This document shows positions 62,884 to 64,000 of a DNA stretch of 64,000 nucleotides, one piece after another. This stretch comes from an uncultured Flavobacteriaceae bacterium (GTDB lineage: Bacteria > Bacteroidota > Bacteroidia > Flavobacteriales > Flavobacteriaceae), in assembly GCA_947487895.1 (NCBI GenBank), contig CANKYF010000001.1:372001-436000 (forward strand), written 5' to 3'. The position numbers were made by a program, and so were the translations under genes. How positions within the stretch are numbered: the first letter of the stretch is position 1; each line of letters begins with the position of its first letter. Below the pieces are notes generated by a model. The model did no database searches. It worked only from the letters and a program-made list of their open reading frames with translations, and was not told the origin of the DNA.

Positions 62884-64000
62884 ATGAAAACCAAGCTATT
62901 AACAATGAAGCCAATAGTATTTGTATTAGTATTAATGACCATTTTGCTTTCCTGTAACGGATGCAGTTCAGAAAGTGTAAATAACGATGGAGACCAACAA
63001 TTGTCTGGTGACGTTTTAACAGAAGTTAATGATCTCTTATCAAGTTTAAACAATTTTAATCAACCAGAAGAATCAGCTGAAGAGCTTATTGAGGAGGTCA
63101 GCAAAGAAAGAGAGGGGCAAAAAAATGAATGTGTTGTTAATAAATATAAGATGGCTCCGGGATTTAGTGAGATGATTTTATTAGACCCTACTAGTGATGT
63201 TATTTATCCTGGTGCCATGTTAAAAGGAGAATCTATTCCAACAGGAGAGTATATTGGTATAACAGGTAATAGAGCTCCTGTAACCTTATCAGTATCTTTA
63301 GAAAATTTAAATGGAACTCCTTCAGCTTACATAGAAAACCCAAATGTTAATACAGTAAGAACTGGTGTAAAAGATATGTTACAGCAAGGGGTTACAGGGT
63401 CTGCATCCGCTAAAGTTAATTTTACTACAGAAGAAGTTTATTCAGAAGAACACTTAAGTATTGCATTAGGGGCTAGTTATACAAAAGGGAAAAATAGTGT
63501 ATCAGGATCATTTAATTTTAATAGTTCCGAAAAAAAACATAAATACGTTATTAAGTATTTACAGGTATATTACACTATAGATCTGGCTATAGAAGATAGT
63601 GAGAATCCAGGTAAACTTTTCTCATCTTCTCCAAATTTAAATGCTACGAGCCCAGTAATAGTATCTTCAGTTAAATATGGAAGAATGTTAATCTACACTG
63701 TCGAAACCAATTCTAAATTTATAGATACGCAAGCAGCATTTAATGCGGCTTTTTCAGGAAGAGAAGTAAACGGAGAAGGTGAATATCAAAGTTTTTGGGA
63801 TAGTTCTACTGTAAAGGCTTTAGTTGTAGGAGGTTCATCAGGCGATGCAGCTCAAGTTGTAACTGGACCTGAGGGCGTGTACAATTATATTACTGAAGGG
63901 GGAGAGTATTCTGCCGATTCACCTGGAGCACCTTTAGGATATACCTTGAGATATATTAGAAAAGGATTCCCTGTGGCTAATGTAGTGTTATCTAGTGAGT
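62884..64000 (+). CDS. Cholesterol-dependent cytolysin-family lipoprotein (partial)
   Basis: First 372 residues of a pore-forming protein of the thiol-activated/cholesterol-dependent cytolysin family; the 3' end is off the window. The N-terminus is a lipoprotein signal (MKPIVFVLVLMTILLSCNGC, lipobox Cys near residue 24), then an acidic helical spacer. CDC-like text follows in the order I know from perfringolysin: VIYPGAMLKGESIP, RAPVTLSVSLENLNGTPS, YLQVYYTIDLAIEDSENPGK, PVIVSSVKYGRMLIYTVETN, TQAAFNAAFSGREV, VKALVVGGSSGDAAQVVTG and PLGYTLRYIRKGFPVANVVL. The double Gly after KALVV matches the family's conserved GG. The membrane-binding domain 4 and undecapeptide lie beyond the edge, so activity and receptor cannot be judged. 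Confidence 0.88.
   Translation, partial: MKTKLLTMKPIVFVLVLMTILLSCNGCSSESVNNDGDQQLSGDVLTEVNDLLSSLNNFNQPEESAEELIEEVSKEREGQKNECVVNKYKMAPGFSEMILLDPTSDVIYPGAMLKGESIPTGEYIGITGNRAPVTLSVSLENLNGTPSAYIENPNVNTVRTGVKDMLQQGVTGSASAKVNFTTEEVYSEEHLSIALGASYTKGKNSVSGSFNFNSSEKKHKYVIKYLQVYYTIDLAIEDSENPGKLFSSSPNLNATSPVIVSSVKYGRMLIYTVETNSKFIDTQAAFNAAFSGREVNGEGEYQSFWDSSTVKALVVGGSSGDAAQVVTGPEGVYNYITEGGEYSADSPGAPLGYTLRYIRKGFPVANVVLSSE

Noticed and set aside
62847-63053. 68-residue ORF on the minus strand at the cytolysin start
   Set aside because: Antisense to the signal peptide and N-terminal spacer of a clear CDC-family gene; it explains nothing extra.

Overview
The window looks like chromosomal DNA from a marine member of the Flavobacteriaceae (Bacteroidetes). 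The DNA is AT-rich. Start sites mostly lack Shine-Dalgarno sequences, and where promoters are visible they follow the Bacteroidetes TTTG-N19-TAnnTTTG pattern. Family content fits: a GH97 tail, bacillithiol synthase BshA, a Bacteroidetes-type LptD, a GH3-beta-lactamase fusion, TPR-HTH membrane regulators, and a fragment resembling ActC of alternative complex III. An unusually large share of genes start with TTG. I found no complete tRNA, rRNA, CRISPR array, IS element, prophage or replication origin.

Layout. 1-1387: end of a GH97 glycosidase coupled to a secreted endonuclease/exonuclease/phosphatase-fold protein, then a bidirectional terminator. 1388-10800 (minus): a membrane-stress type locus, with an OB-fold membrane protein (YqiJ-like), a flotillin (YqiK-like) and a giant coiled-coil AAA ATPase, into which an Fe(II)/2-oxoglutarate oxygenase fused to a seven-repeat WD40 propeller is inserted. 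11116-14333: a coupled TetR/AarF-kinase/flavin-reductase trio and a SpoU-type RNA methyltransferase. 14423-18376: a GntR-controlled sugar operon with a clear promoter and twin operator. 18406-26468: housekeeping RNA-modification and membrane genes (THUMP-like methyltransferase, SpoU methyltransferase, RsmE, TsaD), DUF4159 and DUF1223 proteins, and an odd two-gene unit whose products look like decayed pieces of ActC and of cytochrome oxidase subunit I.

26630-37547: TamB, the glycolytic pair pfkA-gapA, an N-acetylglucosamine-kinase-like protein, GMP reductase, and a hybrid histidine kinase whose phospho-accepting His is Tyr. 37593-46348: envelope genes (LptD; divergently a cell-wall amidase and an MCE/MlaD protein) running into a split iron-sulfur oxidoreductase pair. 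46434-52851: phosphoserine phosphatase, GH3-beta-lactamase fusion, BshA. 52866-58316: ThuA lipoprotein, a small outer-membrane barrel, an LpxH-like phosphoesterase, chorismate synthase and a sulfurtransferase. 58386-60490: an HTTM/DCC redox-membrane cluster. 60692-64000: a membrane TPR-HTH regulator divergent from a lipoprotein of the cholesterol-dependent cytolysin family, which runs off the right edge and has no counterpart among simple ORF calls.

The most interesting regions are the oxygenase-WD40 insertion in the flotillin/ATPase locus, the cytolysin with its divergent regulator and spaced GTCCAY repeats, the GntR twin operator, the His-to-Tyr kinase, and the ActC/CoxA-like pair. All homology statements come from recognising motifs by eye; no database search was run.
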